A stretch of 63,181 nt of DNA from NCBI GenBank assembly GCA_001584585.1, contig LSYV01000015.1, positions 1,187,077 to 1,250,257 on the forward strand. The letters run 5' to 3'. Numbering within the stretch: position 1 is the first letter of the stretch; each line of letters starts with the position of its first letter. The position numbers and the translations under genes were made by a program. Under the pieces are notes generated by a model. The model searched no databases. It saw only the letters and a program-made list of their open reading frames with translations, and had not been told where the DNA came from. The stretch comes from Gonium pectorale (taxonomy: Eukaryota > Chlorophyta > Chlorophyceae > Chlamydomonadales > Volvocaceae). This document shows, one piece after another, positions 36,309-49,100 of this stretch.

Positions 36309-37873
36309 GTTGAAGGGCGATGCTGCGATTAGCTAGCAGTGCGGTTGGCGATGTGTGAGGAGTGCCCCGCACTTAGTAATGTGGCGTAGGCATCTTCTGC
36401 TTACCGTATGCAGGCTGCGCGGCTGGTTGCTGCGAGTCTCCGGTTGCTGTGATTGCTAGGCACGTCATGAGTGGCACGCAGGTTACAGGAGAAGAGGTGA
36501 GAAAGGGCGCCGACACCTCTTCTATAGATAGCGGAAAGCGCAAATGTTTGTCTCTCTCGTCCCTTTCAGGTTTCAGTTTTTCTATGAATATCCGTGTCCG
36601 CGCTCTGCATGAATGCGACATCATGCATACGCCCGTGCAGACCCTGCCCTGTCCGCCCACGTGGGTTCCGCCAGACATCCCAGTGCAGGAGGTGCAAGTG
36701 CGTGGCATTGGGTCAATCGCTGTACCCAGGCTGATAATTTGCAAAGACCATGCCGGATAAACGATGAAACGGCACAACGCGAACCTGCTTGCAGGGAGAA
36801 CTGCTGCTGATGGAGGGCCGGAGGGGGCCCTGATTGTCCCATTTCTCTCCTGTCTTAAGCCGTCCAAGCGATCAATGATTTTCCGCATCCCCTTCAACTA
36901 TAACCGCAGCGTTCAAGAGCACTCATCCGTCATCCTCTTCAACCGCAACGCATGACCCCCCTGCATGAAGCCCGTGTTTCTTTCAGGTTGTTGCATCGAA
37001 CCATGGACAGCTCTTGTCGAAGAGTAAAAGGCCGATACATTCGCTACACTGTGAGCGCGATGCCAACCGCCAAGAACTCTTCCAAGTTGTGAGGAATCGG
37101 CATGCAGTATATCGGAATAGAAGGACGGACTTGCTCTACACGGCTTTATCCAGGGTGCCGCGCACAGCGCCAGCCAGGCTCGTGGGCAGCTCGGCGGGAC
37201 GCGACTCCCTCTCATCACACTGCATAATACATCAGGTATATGTTATCCCGTACATCCAGGCATTGCTAGTCCCGGGACCCAAAACGGGAATGAGAACGGG
37301 AGACGGCCTGGACGTGGGGTGCCAAAGTACCTGTCATCACAGCAATATTCTTAATTCGCTGCATGCCAAAGCGGTGAGCGTAGGCGAGCTCCGTACTGCG
37401 AACGGCAGAAGCACGAGTGCGGCCCCCACCATTAGCGGCTGGTATTCTCCATAGCAGCTGGATCGCTGCAAGTGTACGAGTATCAGTGTCAAGTGTCCCG
37501 CTATGCTCGATCAGCGCTCGACTATGTCGCGAAATTCCTGAGCGATGGAGCGGCTGTTCCTTGAATGCGCTTGAGCATACATCCATCATTTGGTGAGGAA
37601 CACGGTGGTGCATGGGCGGCGGATGCGAGGAGGGGGCTCGGCGTCATTTGGCAGGCTGTCCTTCTTGCTCGTCTCCTAACGCTTTGCAAACGTTCATATA
37701 GTAACTATGTTTATTCCTAACATGCTCCGTAGCCCTCGCGCCCCCTGTGTGACCTCCACCACTGCTGCACTCCACTCGAACGGGCAGCATTCCCCCACAT
37801 ACCCACAACTTGTATACGGCTAACCCTTATGCAGGCAAGGAGGATGGGACGATGAGGTTACGCAAAACGTGAA

Positions 37874-40800
37874 ATGGTCCGGTCCGACTTTCTGCTCCTA
37901 GTCCTCCTGGTATGGCTCTTCGCACTTGAGATTCATGGCGAAAGTGGCTTGACTCGGATCCTTCAAGGTGCGTTTGCTCGCCCGATCGAAATGGTTATTG
38001 GGGGCTGGCTGTCTCGCTGCTTACATCTATGTGAATTCATTGTGATGAATAGGCATGAATGCTACAAAGCAATCGCCAAGATGGCCAACTAACGCCCGCC
38101 ATGTATTCCCCACCTGCCGGGAAGCCAGAACCTGAACGCGCTCGCACCCCACAGGTCGCTTGATCGTCATCAACGTGGACTATGATCGCAGCGGTGGGAC
38201 CGTTTCCTCCTTGCGTCGCCGAGAAACGACGCGCTTCGTGCTCCGCAGCAGCAACGGCCGATTCTGGCCGCTGCACTTCGCAGACAGCACAGCGGCACCG
38301 CCTTACCTAGGCTCTGGTGCGGAGCTGGAGGTGCAGGTGCCAGCAGGTCAGCTGGACATTGCCTCGTCGGAAGCGCTCACCGTCGTTGGCGGCGGTAGCT
38401 CCGACGGTGCAGCTGGACACGCCGGCTCCGGCGGCGAGGGGGGTACGAGCAACGAGGAACCGGCACAACGGCGGGCCCTAGCGAACCTGCAGGACCGGCG
38501 ATTGGGGCCCATGGGGGAGCTGCCTGCCACCAGATCGCCATCGGCGGGGCAGCTCAGCTGGTGGCGCTGGTGGCCTTGGCATGGCTCGCATGTGGAGCGT
38601 GTCAACCCGACGCGTGGATCGGGCAAACATGCGAGCAGTGGCGGCCTCGCTGGTGCCCCTCACACGCGGCGGCGGCAGCAGGAGCAGCAGCTTGAGTGTG
38701 GTCGCTCGGGGAGGTGCCTGACTGTTTTGTCATGGCGCCTCCTGCAGTCACCGGGCGGGCATCCGGAGCTTCCTGCCCCAGGTGCCGCAGACTCTGCGCA
38801 TACGCGCAGTGTGCCTATTGACCGGCCCGCGTTCACTTACAACACTGACCGACTGATGATGGATGACGTTTCGACTGTCATCTTTATACTGAGCATGTGC
38901 GGAGCTGGACCAGCCGTGACTCCGGAGGTGAGCAAAATATGGTGTAAATTGGAGAAATGGCAGTACTCCATGCTGTACCGGACGTGTAGTTAGCGTCCCC
39001 CTCCCGTCGTTACCTGCGTGCGTGGACAGCCACGGACACATGGACACACATTTGCGTGACAGTTGACGATGTATGAGGGGGTGGGTAGAAGCACGCCCCC
39101 ATGGGCGGAAGGTCACGTCGTCACTTGCCTGTTGATGGGCAGGTGACTGGCGCCGGCGCAACCTTTCGCAATCACAACTGAGTTGGCTGGAAGACGATTA
39201 AATCATCAATGTCGTACGGGGGCGATCTTTACCGCACGTGACCCCTTGCGCACGTGTTGCTTTGCTTGTGCACATGTCAACGGGACGTCCATGCGGGGAC
39301 CCCAGGCGCCGCTTTGGGCCTGGATGGGGTCTGCCAGTCGCGTCCCAATCTGACGCCATACTCTCACGCTGGGCCGCAGCTGCTCACGGCTATGTTGTGT
39401 GATATCACAATTCATCCTGCGGTTGGTTGCCCCCCGGATTTCCGCGCCCAGGAGCTGTCGCATATGCTGTTTGATGACGAACAGCTCAGCCTGCAGTCGT
39501 ACATGTCATCATGCTCGTACGGCCAGGCCCGCTTCAATCCGGACAACGTGCTTGTGTTGGGGCCCGTAGAACTGGACTGCAGGTGAGTAATGGCCCGTGC
39601 CGCGTTATGTGTAGGACCCAGGACGACATTGTGCTAGCCCCCTCGTTACGCCCTGCCCTCCGGAAGGCAACCAACAATTGTGATGCTGTTTGCGCGCGTG
39701 GTGCATTTATTCGCTGTGTGGCCTTGATGAAAACCCTCGGAAACACAAATGAAAGCTGAGCCCGCGCTCCCCTCGCCGCCCTCCCCTTCAGCGGCATCAC
39801 GAATGGTACCCCATGGACCACTGGGAGCTGCACCTGGAATGACACGATTGGCTGGCAGCTCGCTGCTGAGGAGTGGGCGGCTGCCAATGGGCACGACATC
39901 CGCGGGTATCGGCATCGCGTGGTGGTGACACCCGCGGGGCATGCTGACTGGATGCAGGGCGGGGACGATTACGGCGACAGTTGTTCCTGGCCCGGAATGG
40001 CCCAAACCGGGCCCTTCAATGGTGGCATTTACAGTTCCGAGGTAAGGCGCGTTGTAGAATCGGATAGAAGGACCACAACCGCGTGTGCTTCTGTTGGATA
40101 TCACGCTTCTAAGCGTGGTGAACCCACGGGACCTGCCTTCCAGGCTTCGGCCCAACGTGAAGTGCAGGCGGTGTTGCATGTATGGTACAGCGTCATTACA
40201 CCTCTATTGGCACGCTAGAGGAGTCCATTCCTGGGAGATAGCAACCCGACGCTTGCGGTGCGCACTCGAAAGTGTTCGCGACGGCGCGCAGATGCAATAG
40301 GCGGAACAGCGGGGCGGCCCGGAAGGGGACTTTACCTGTTTGCTGCTTCCCGACCACCTCTGTTCGCCCTTCGGGCATGCTTTCTCCGCGCAGGCAAGCG
40401 CAGCCTCTCGCAGATCGTCCCGGCAGACCTTACCCCCTGAACCCGCGGCCCCACCCGCAGGACGTGTTCAGTTACGTGTGGGTGTCGGGAGACTGGTGGA
40501 GGGAGCCGCAGAACTGGCTGCATGAACTCGGCCACAACTACTACCTCAGTCACGCGGGCGCCCAGGGCTGCTCCGACGAGTACTGTGATGAAACCTGCGC
40601 CATGGGCTCTTGCTGCGCTGCGCGTTGCTTCAACGCGCCGCACACCTGGCAGCTGGGATGGGACGCGCCCCTGGCGACGCTGAGCGAGACGACGCTGCGC
40701 CCCGGCCGCACCGTGGCCTACAGTCTCAAGGCACCGCCGGTGGCCCCGGCGACGCTGCGCCGCCCCACCCCGTCCAGCTCCAGCGGCTCGTTTCTTCGCA

Positions 40801-43800
40801 TAAACGCGGGGGACTGGGCGGGCGAGTTTGATCCAGACATCGGCGGCCTGGCCACCATCTGGATCGCCTTCCGTACGAATGTGGCTCCGTATGACAATCT
40901 GCCGTACGACAAGCCCGCCAACGTCAGCGTGTACTGGTACCCTGGGGCTGAGCCCACCGACTACAGCCGCTCGCTCCTGCTCGTGACGCTGGCGCCGGGT
41001 GGCGTGTGGCGGGACGACCGCCTGCAGCTGAGTGTCCGCTGGCAGGCGCTGAGCAGCACCGGCGCCGGGCCACGCGCGGATGTGCGGATCTGCCACTACA
41101 CAGAGCCTGTTGAGAGAAGCTGCGGCGACAACATCGACAATGACTGCGATGGGCTGGTGGATAAAAATGATCCAGACTGCCAGGTGGACTACGGGCCGCC
41201 TCCGTGGGGGGAGGTGCCAGACGAGCCCGTGCGCTGGCCGTCGCCAATACCGCTGTCACCGCCATCCCCATCACCACCGTTGCCGCCATCTGCGTCGCCA
41301 CTCTCGCCGTCGCCCTTCCGACCACCGCCTTCGCCACCGTCGCCCTCGCCGCCGTCCCCCTCGCCACTGCCGGCCTCGCCACCGTCCCCCACGCCACGGT
41401 CCCCCTCGCCACCGTCCCCCACGCCACCGTTCCCCAGGCCACCGTTCCCCACGCCACCGTCCCCCACGCCACGGTCCCCCTCGCCACCATCTCCCTCACC
41501 ACCATCACCCTCGCCACCGTCCCCCGTGCCACCATCTCCTTCGCCGCTGTCCCTCTGGCCGCCGTGGCCTTCGCCGCTGCCACCGGGTCCCGCTCCGCCC
41601 TCTGAGCGACCACCTTCTTCATCACCATTGCCATTCCGACCGGAACCACCATCTGCGGTACAGGATCCGCCGCTCCCGTCGACAGCGGCGCCGGAGCCTG
41701 CATATCCGCCTGTGGCAGCATCCTCGCAGCCTTTTTTGCCATTGCCGCCGATCTCCCCGCCGTCAACACCGCGTTTGCCGGGGCCATCGGGGCCGCCATC
41801 ACAACCACTGTCGCTGCCGCTTTCCCCATCGGGACCGCCGCCTCCATCGTACCCGCCTCTGCTGCCACTGCAGCCAGCACCACCGCAGCAAACGCCCCCA
41901 GCAGGGCCGCCCAGCCCCGAAGGGCTTGCTCCCGAGTCCTCGAGCATGCCGGCGGCTGAGCCTCCACCCCAAGCTGCAACCTGGTCGCCGCCGCCATCGC
42001 CGCCCCAGTCGCCCCCACGCCCAGAGCAGCCGCCGGCCTCAAACGCGCCCTCGAAGCCTATGTCACCTGGCTCCACGCAGCTATCAGTGCCACCGTCAAA
42101 TCCTGCCTCGGGACCCCTGCCGCCGCCTGCGCTGCCTCTGCCGGTGGTGCCACCTACATCGCCCGCACCAAGGGAGCCCGCCTTTGAGGGCAGTCTGCTG
42201 CCACCACTGCTCGCGGCGGAGGATGCACCTCCACCCGCATCGCCTCAAGCACCGCCGCAGCCCTCCTCTCTTCCGCCCATTTACGCCATGCCTGGGCCCT
42301 CATTGCCGGTCCCACCCGCGCTTCCGGTACTCTCAGCGCCCATGCTGCCGCCGCTTCAGCCTCCAGGGAGCGGCTTGGAGCCTTCTCCCGGCCAGCCGGA
42401 GCCCATCCCAAGCACTGAGGCTGGGCCGCCGGGCGCCCCGCCGGGTGAGCCGGGCATCAACGACGTGGCCCCTCCACCTGGCAGCCCTTCCTGGGCCATA
42501 TGGGGCAGGCCCCCGCCTGGCTCCGGGCCAGATGACCAGGAGCGAAGCTCCCGAGTGCCCTCAAGTCCTACGTCTCCGCCTGGCCAGGTGCCAGGAGCGC
42601 CGCGCTTGCCTCCGCAAAGTCCGGGCCCGCTGCCTCAGCAGCCTCTTGACCCGAGTCTGCCCCCGAGAAGTCCGTCAGCTCAGGATGTGCCGTCGGGAGG
42701 GCCACAGAGCCCGCCGTTGTCGCCTGACGTGTCACCGAGTCTGGAAGTGCCCCCGGGCGTTCCTATCAGCCCCACTGCGCCGCCAGGACCGCCACATAGC
42801 CCCCCCTCATTGCCTAATCAGTCAGTGATGCATGGCCATCCGCTCGCGCCCGTACCGCCGAATGGCGGGTCCCTGAACCCAGAGCCGCCGGGAGGGCCGC
42901 CACTGGCACCTGAACAGCCGAGTAGGCCTGTGGAGCCACCGATTCCGCCCCAGAAGCCGCCTTCATCGCCCAACGAGCCTCGCATCTTGCCGCCCGCTGC
43001 CCCTGGCAGTCCAGCTGACCCAGCAGAGCCGCTGGGCGTCCCACAGGTCCCACCAGCAATACCCGGCCAACCAGGCAGCCCACAGGGGCCTTCGGGAGGA
43101 CCTCAAGGGCCGAGTGCTGCTGCGACGCCATACCCACCGCCGCTCCCCGACCTCACGGCAACAGGCCAAGGTGAGAGGAGTTGTGCACCATATAAGCCCC
43201 CGGCCTCCTCAAACGGCGTGTAGGCCCCGTCAACACATGTTGATTTTCTGTGCACTCTCTGGATTTCACCGTATGCCGTGGGATGGCGAGTGAGATGTCC
43301 AGCTATCCCAGTGCGCATTGCGACGGCCTGTTACTCACAGGGTCTACGCTCGCGTGGCCTGAACGTCCTTGCTCCGTCCGCCGCAGGGCTGTGTCTGTTC
43401 ATAGCGGCAAGGGAGACTTGTAGTCCGTTGAGCAACCCCACGTCGGCGTGTCCGGACCAAGGCACGGACGTCGACGAACAGCCTGGCTGTCAGCTCGTTG
43501 CACTCGCCGCGCCCAAGGCAAGCGCGGCCGGACGGAGCTCTTCCTGGTGTGGCCAGCTGCGCTCCGTGTCAGGAAGGTACTGGCTCAGCCTTGAGTTTGA
43601 TGGCGAGCTGGTGCTGTATGAAGAGGACGACAGTGCTGGCCCTGCTGCCGTACGGAGACTCTGGGCCACCAACACTAGCGACGCGTCACTGGCCGCTGCC
43701 GGCCTGCGGCCAGAGCTGTTGCTCCGAAGCGACGGTTCTCTTGGCGTGTACTGGCTGTCAGACGGCCCCTCCGGCTGGTCCGTCTCGACGATCAAGATGC

Positions 43801-46114
43801 TGACGGGTGATCCTTCGACGTCGTTTGGCGGCTGGACGAACAAATCCAATGGCGGCTTGCAGCGCGGGCCCTACAGTCTGAGTGTGGGCGAGGACGGCCG
43901 CGTGTACCTGACGAACGGCTTGGGCGCTGTGGCGTGGGCATCCTCCGACCCGGGCAACTTGGCACACGGTACGTGCGTCGACTTGGGTCCGCCGGGTTGA
44001 GGCTCCGGGTTGGAGACAATCGCGGCTCGACCTCCCGATGACGCGCAGCACGCATCCCTTTGTGTGTGCCCCCTCGACTCCTTTTGCTTGCGGCCCAGCT
44101 GAGTGTACATGTGTTCCAACTCACCCCGATGTGGCCTAAAAATGCATTACACACTTGCTTACGTCCCTACCTGCAGGGATGCCACTATGCTCGCCGCCGC
44201 CACCTCAGCTGGGGGGACCCCTGGAGCCGCCTCCATCCTCCAACCAGTCTACCGCTTTGTTGCTGATCCCTGACAGCCCACCCGCACAGCCTGTTTCGCG
44301 GCCGCTGGCGCCCCACCAGCCACGCAGCCCCGATGGACCATCTAGCCCTCCAGGGAAGCCACCTTCGTCGCCCGACCAGCTCCTGTTTCCAGCGTTGTCC
44401 CCAGGTATCCCCGCGGACCCAGCTCCGCCGTCGGCCGTCCCACAGAGCCCGCCAATGGAGCCCAATGAACCAGACAGTCCGGAAGGCCCCCAAGGAGGTC
44501 CCCAAGGCCCGAGCGCTGTTACTCCGCCAACCGCACCGTCTCTTCAAAATGCCCCCTCGCTGACGGCAACTACTACAGGTGGGGGGGCGGTGCGTCTTGT
44601 GCACTGGCCGATGCTGCTACTCACCAAAGCCACGCCCTGCGAAGTGCGGTTCCTCTCGTTTGAGGCACAATGCTGACGGCAAACTAGGCTCTGCCGGCAT
44701 GCGCCTTAGCTTCAGCGCTTTTCTCAGTCCGCTGCTCGTTCTCCATTGCTTTGTTCTTTGTCGTCCAGGTTTCGGTGGTTGAATACTGTACCGGTACTGA
44801 ACTTCGCTGATTACGAGCACCACGTCTATTCCCTTTCCCACAGGGCTGTGTCTGTTCATAGCGGCAAGGGAGACTTGCAGTCCGTTGAGCAACCCCACGT
44901 CGGCGTGTCCGGACCAAGGCACGGACGTCGACGAACAGCCTGGCTGTCAGCTCGTTGCACTCGCCGCGCCCAAGGCAAGCGCGGCCGGACGGAGCTCTTC
45001 CTGGTGTGGCCAGCTGCGCTCCGTGTCAGGAAGGTACTGGCTCAGCCTTGAGTTTGATGGCGAGCTGGTGCTGTATGAAGAGGACGACAGTGCTGGCCCT
45101 GCTGCCGTACGGAGACTCTGGGCCACCAACACTAGCGACGCGTCACTGGCCGCTGCCGGCCTGCGGCCGGAGTTGTTGCTCCGAAGCGACGGTTCACTAG
45201 GCGTTTACTGGCTGTCAGACGGCCCCTCCGGCTGGTCCGTCTCGACGATCAAGATGCTGACGGGTGATCCTTCGATGTCGTTTGGCGGCTGGACGAACAA
45301 ATCCAATGGCGGCTTGCAGCGCGGGCCCTACAGTCTGAGTGTGGGCGAGGACGGCCGCGTGTACCTGACGAACGGCTTGGGCGCTGTGGCGTGGGCATCC
45401 TCCGACCCGGGCAACTTGACACACGGTACGCACAATATGCAGTTCTAGAAGTCTGTATGGGATCTTCTGCTTGTTGGCCAGTTCTCTATGACGTGGTCGT
45501 CTGCGTTGCCTGATAGGGGATCAGCGCCCTTCTTGCTTAGTACCGCCTTCCGCCCTCCACACCCGGATAGCATGACTCGTCCACCCCGGCGCTCAACCGC
45601 AGTTACGCCGGTCTGCTGGCCTTCACCGCCGCCGCCGAGGCCGAGGCCGCCGCCGCCGAGGCCGGGCCGGCCCCCTGCACCCCGCTGGCCCCGCGCTCCG
45701 AAGCGGCCTCCCGTTAGCCCACCGCCGCGGCGACCCAAGCCGCCCTCCGTCGTCCCAGCGCAACCCGACGTGCTCGCAGCGAACCCACCCGCCACCTTAG
45801 AGTTAGGCAACAGCACGCCGCCGTACAGTCCTACGTCGTGGCCTCACCCTACACAGCCCTCCACGTCGCTGCCGTCCCTGCCGTATCTGCCGCCAGTCTC
45901 AGTCGTTGAGTCCACGCCGATGGGCCCAGAGATACCAGTGATTCCCAGTCCCCTGCTGCCAAGGAGCCCAGAGCCGGCGGGTCCGCCTGGGGGTCGGCCT
46001 GCGGGCCCACCTCAGGATCGGCCTGCGGGCCCGCCTCAGGATCGGCCTGCGGGCCCGCCTTGGGATCCACCTGCGGGTCCGCCTGTGGCACCCGTTGCCC
46101 GCGGCCCACCGTAA
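37874..46114 (+). CDS. Secreted gametolysin-type (peptidase M11) metalloprotease fused to hydroxyproline-rich arms and two lectin-like domains
   Basis: Nine exons: 37874-37967, 38155-38927, 39452-39582, 39792-40041, 40461-43170, 43387-43968, 44177-44578, 44844-45425, 45525-46114; 6,114 nt, 2,037 residues. A hydrophobic signal peptide (LLLVLLVWLFAL) starts a pro-region. The M11 domain (to about residue 640) has SCSYGQARFNPDNV and the zinc site HELGHNYYLSH (His437, His441, His447) with a following Met-turn candidate. Next comes a MopE-like cysteine/aspartate motif CGDNIDNDCDG (~636-655), then ~660 residues of Ser/Pro-rich hydroxyproline-type arm. Exons 6 and 8 each encode a 194-residue bulb-lectin-like domain (GRYWLSLEFDGELVLYEED, LLLRSDGSLGVYW), separated and followed by Pro-rich exons 7 and 9. 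Family members shed or remodel algal cell wall and extracellular matrix. The last acceptor (45524) is chosen as the only one keeping phase. Confidence 0.92.
41330..41560 (+). repeat. Degenerate ~15-bp tandem repeat encoding Ser-Pro-Pro
   Basis: Repeated units of the type CCACCGTCCCCCTCG inside exon 5 of the protease gene encode PSPPSP-like residues typical of hydroxyproline-rich wall glycoproteins. The repeat also opens long spurious frames on the other strand. Confidence 0.8.
43387..43968 (+). repeat. Lectin exon, copy 1 (exon 6 of the protease gene)
   Basis: A 582-bp exon, phase 1 at both ends. It is nearly identical to 44844-45425: I count about eight differences, two of them amino-acid changing (Thr/Met in DPSxSFGG and Ala/Thr in NLxHG). 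The flanking introns are not similar. Confidence 0.9.
44844..45425 (+). repeat. Lectin exon, copy 2 (exon 8 of the protease gene)
   Basis: Same length (582 bp), same phases and almost the same sequence as 43387-43968. The stretch between the two copies carries Pro-rich exon 7, which resembles the 3' end of exon 5 only loosely. Confidence 0.9.
46005..46085 (+). repeat. 24-bp tandem repeat encoding DRPAGPPQ
   Basis: About three and a half units at the C-terminus of the protease-lectin protein, in the last exon. The units encode an eight-residue Pro/Gly-rich repeat. Confidence 0.85.
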
Positions 46115-49100
46115 CCCCTGGCTGCAGTCGGTCAGCGCGTCCTCCCCGCTACCCATCACCCGTCACCCAATGGCAAGAGAGCCCGAACCCGAAAGCCATT
46201 GACGCGCTCCTGTAGCGCCTCTGGGCATGGGTCACGGCGGGGCGCTGGGCGGTGTCAATGCTGCGGCATGCACTGCTTACAGCATGGCCTATGCCGAGGA
46301 CGGCGGCGGGTCGGTGCGGAACCGGGACGAAGACCAGTAGGACCGGGATGGTACGTTCGTAATGCATAAAGAAGGGCCAAGGTGTGTGTATGTGCGTGCT
46401 TTTTGGCATTGGTGAGGGTCCTCTGGATAGCCCTAGAGGAGCGATGTTTTTTTGTGAGTGCCCGCAGTGAGGGAGCAGGTTGGCATTTTTTCGCGGGCAT
46501 GACACGATATGTGCTGAAGAATGAGTGCGTACGAAGAGTGCGTACAGCTGCTGGTGGAGCCGCAGCCAACAGACCGACCTGGTTCGCAGTGATGTGCATG
46601 TATGTGGTTATGTGCGTATGTGCTGTCTGGTGTGCATGTATCTGTCTTGGTCCCGCAGGTTGTGACGACGTACGGTCCTGACAGAGGTGCAAGTCCAGTC
46701 CACACACCGTGATCGCTTACGCTCTTCTTTAGTATCACGTTCGCATCTTATGCAATCCCGCATTGTGCAGTAGGACTTGTTGCCGTTATCCTTGTTTGGA
46801 CTCGGTGGGTGTGGTTGGTACAGTCACTGAGGCAGTGGTGCCTGGCCTCGCAATGGCCTTTGCCTAAACGGAGCCAGGGCCTGCTCAACGCTCCACCCCT
46901 GTGGTTTCACATGCGCTCATCCACGATTCCCCCCGTCTATCTTCATGTGTGCGTATGAGCGTGCGGTGCTCTAATTTATGCAGGAAGGACGAAGGTTCCG
47001 GTTTGCAGGGGTGATGGGCATCCATGGCCTGAGGAAGCATCGCGCGATGCGCGAGGCGCGCACGGTACAGCGATCTGCAACTGCTGCCGAGAATGCTTAG
47101 GAATGCCAAATTTGGTATGGTACACGTTGTGCTTGCGGAGTCCTTGGAATGTGTACTTTCAGGGTGTGGCGCACCGCGGTGTGGTCGCAATCGCCTGCGT
47201 TCTGCGTGAGATGCACCCTTTGCTTGCATGACGTCTTTGTTTTACTCTTACTGCAGACGCGTTGGTAAGGTTGCGGCGCATTCGTCGCAAGGCAATGCGT
47301 TTGGTCTTTTGGGTTCGTGGATTATCGTGCATCCCGCATATGGGCCGAGCATAGCTTTGGCCGAGCATAGCGCCATGTGAGCCTGACCCAACTTTGTACA
47401 AGTTGAGGACAGAGCGCCCCTGCACCTCGTACAATTGACGAGCTGGTGCGTTGTAAGAGGAATGGCGCGTATAACGTTTCGGGCAAGTGGGTATTGGCTG
47501 GCAGGTATGGAACGCAGTCGAGCATGCGAGCCAGGCAACTGAACCATGATGAATACATTTGAATACCATGATGGACTCGAGGCTCGGGCCCATGTCCACT
47601 TGGCGAAAAGGTGTCCCAGCTGTCCTAGGCTCCCAGACATAGGCTCCCAGACATAGATAGGGTTAGTCCAGGGATACTTTGGCACGCCCCCTACCGCCTT
47701 CTCTGCAGCTGTTCAGATTATGACCCGCGGGTCTGCCGGAGAATCCCAAACAGTAGATGGTGGTGTTTAAAAACACCGGTTGGTTGTTTTGTGCCCGGAG
47801 GACCCCCATTCCGCTGTCCTGCTTCTTGGCTGCCACCGCTGAGTCCACGACCCGATCGGAGGGGCCAAGGACAAGCCGGAAACTGGAGAAAGGGCGGTCC
47901 GTGAAGGACGAGCCCAGGCCAGGCGGGGCGCTGGCCGCTGCTCTGGGCGCTTTTGGCAGCAAGCGAGCCACGGAGGGCGGCGCTGCCGGCGGCGCTGGCG
48001 GCGTCACGCCGGCCTGGCCGGTCAACGGCGGTGTTGCGGCGGCGGTGGTGGCGGCGCAAAGGGCCAAAGAGCTCGCCTTCTTTTCACCCATTTGCCCAGA
48101 AACACGGCAGCCCATGCCCTACCAAGACCACCTAGTTCTATAGAAGACCCTTTTGCGTCCGTTGATGTACGCAGCTACGCACACAATTACCGTTGACCAT
48201 TCGCACTGTTGGATGGGCTTGCAGGTACATTCCATGTACACACGCGTCCGCCAGTGAACAGCGGACGTGCAAATCAACCTTGAATACTCACTTCTTAAGT
48301 GAACAATACACGCGCGGTTTCGGGTGTGTATGTCCGTGCGGTGGCCCCTCTCTTTCTTATGTAGCATTTAGTTTTGCGGCGCAAACGCACTAGGCGTTAA
48401 CTGGGCGATACGAGACAGGAGCTGGTAAGAGCCATATTCCACGTACTCCATATTCCGAACTCCGTATGTGGATGCGGAAAATGTAGAACGGCATGGATCG
48501 TGTAGAACTTACCCGCTTCCTGGTTACACGGCCATTGAGGAATATCTCTCCTTCCCGCAAGCGCCGTCAAGCGCAAGCTATTGTGTGAATCATCACTTAT
48601 GCAAACCTTACATGTGGTCCTGCCCGCCAGCTGCATGTGGGTTACGCCGGAGGGTACCCAGCATTTCTCGCGCATTACCCTGCAACTGATTGGGAGACCT
48701 TAACTTGGTACTAGCCGAGCGGGGCACCAGATAGGTGCCACTTTGACAAGTATGGATGTCTATAATGTCAAACGACAGCCAATCCGCGGCCCTCTGTTAC
48801 GAGACTTGCCAACAAATGCCGGATCCCCCTTTTTAGACATGAGAATGATTATTGCACCCAGCAGCCGAGCGCAGCAGGGTGTAGCGGCCAAGCCGCTATA
48901 CCGCAAGGCCTTTGACGAGGGCCACAGTCCCTAAACTCCAATGCTCACATCTTAACTAGTCAAGTGACCCAGGAAAGATCCGTATCACACATGCCAAGGC
49001 ATACAGAGACGCCGCACACCGACTCATCAGTTGCAAACATTGAGTTTCGGCCACCGATATTGATATCACAGAAGCACGGGCCGTTGCAAGGGAAGCGTTC

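Larger units (their letters stand above)
35574..37873. other. 2.3-kb spacer between PrimPol and the M11 protease gene
   Basis: It holds the PrimPol 3' UTR (a TGTAA candidate lies at 36304-36308) and, at its right end, the promoter and 5' UTR of the protease gene. The second inverted copy of the ~45-bp repeat is at 36097-36140. Short open frames at 36449-36760 (+) and 36373-36897 (-) have no family match and I could not chain them into a gene. Confidence 0.45.

Noticed and set aside
36373..36897. Plus (36449-36760) and minus (36373-36897) frames that start with ATG and look partly protein-like
   Set aside because: I tried to join the plus segment to flanking pieces through the GTGAGA at 36497 and the AG sites near 36570-36585; phases do not agree or a stop follows. 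The minus frame has no similarity.
40924..42828. Long open frames on the minus strand (372 and 295 codons) and in a second plus frame (582 codons) over the Pro-rich exon
   Set aside because: They arise from the repetitive Ser/Pro codons of exon 5 of the protease gene; they have one- or two-residue compositions and no splice or start support.
47452..47456. TGTAA motif as the polyadenylation site of the protease-lectin gene
   Set aside because: It lies more than 1.3 kb beyond the stop codon, too far to favour without transcript data.
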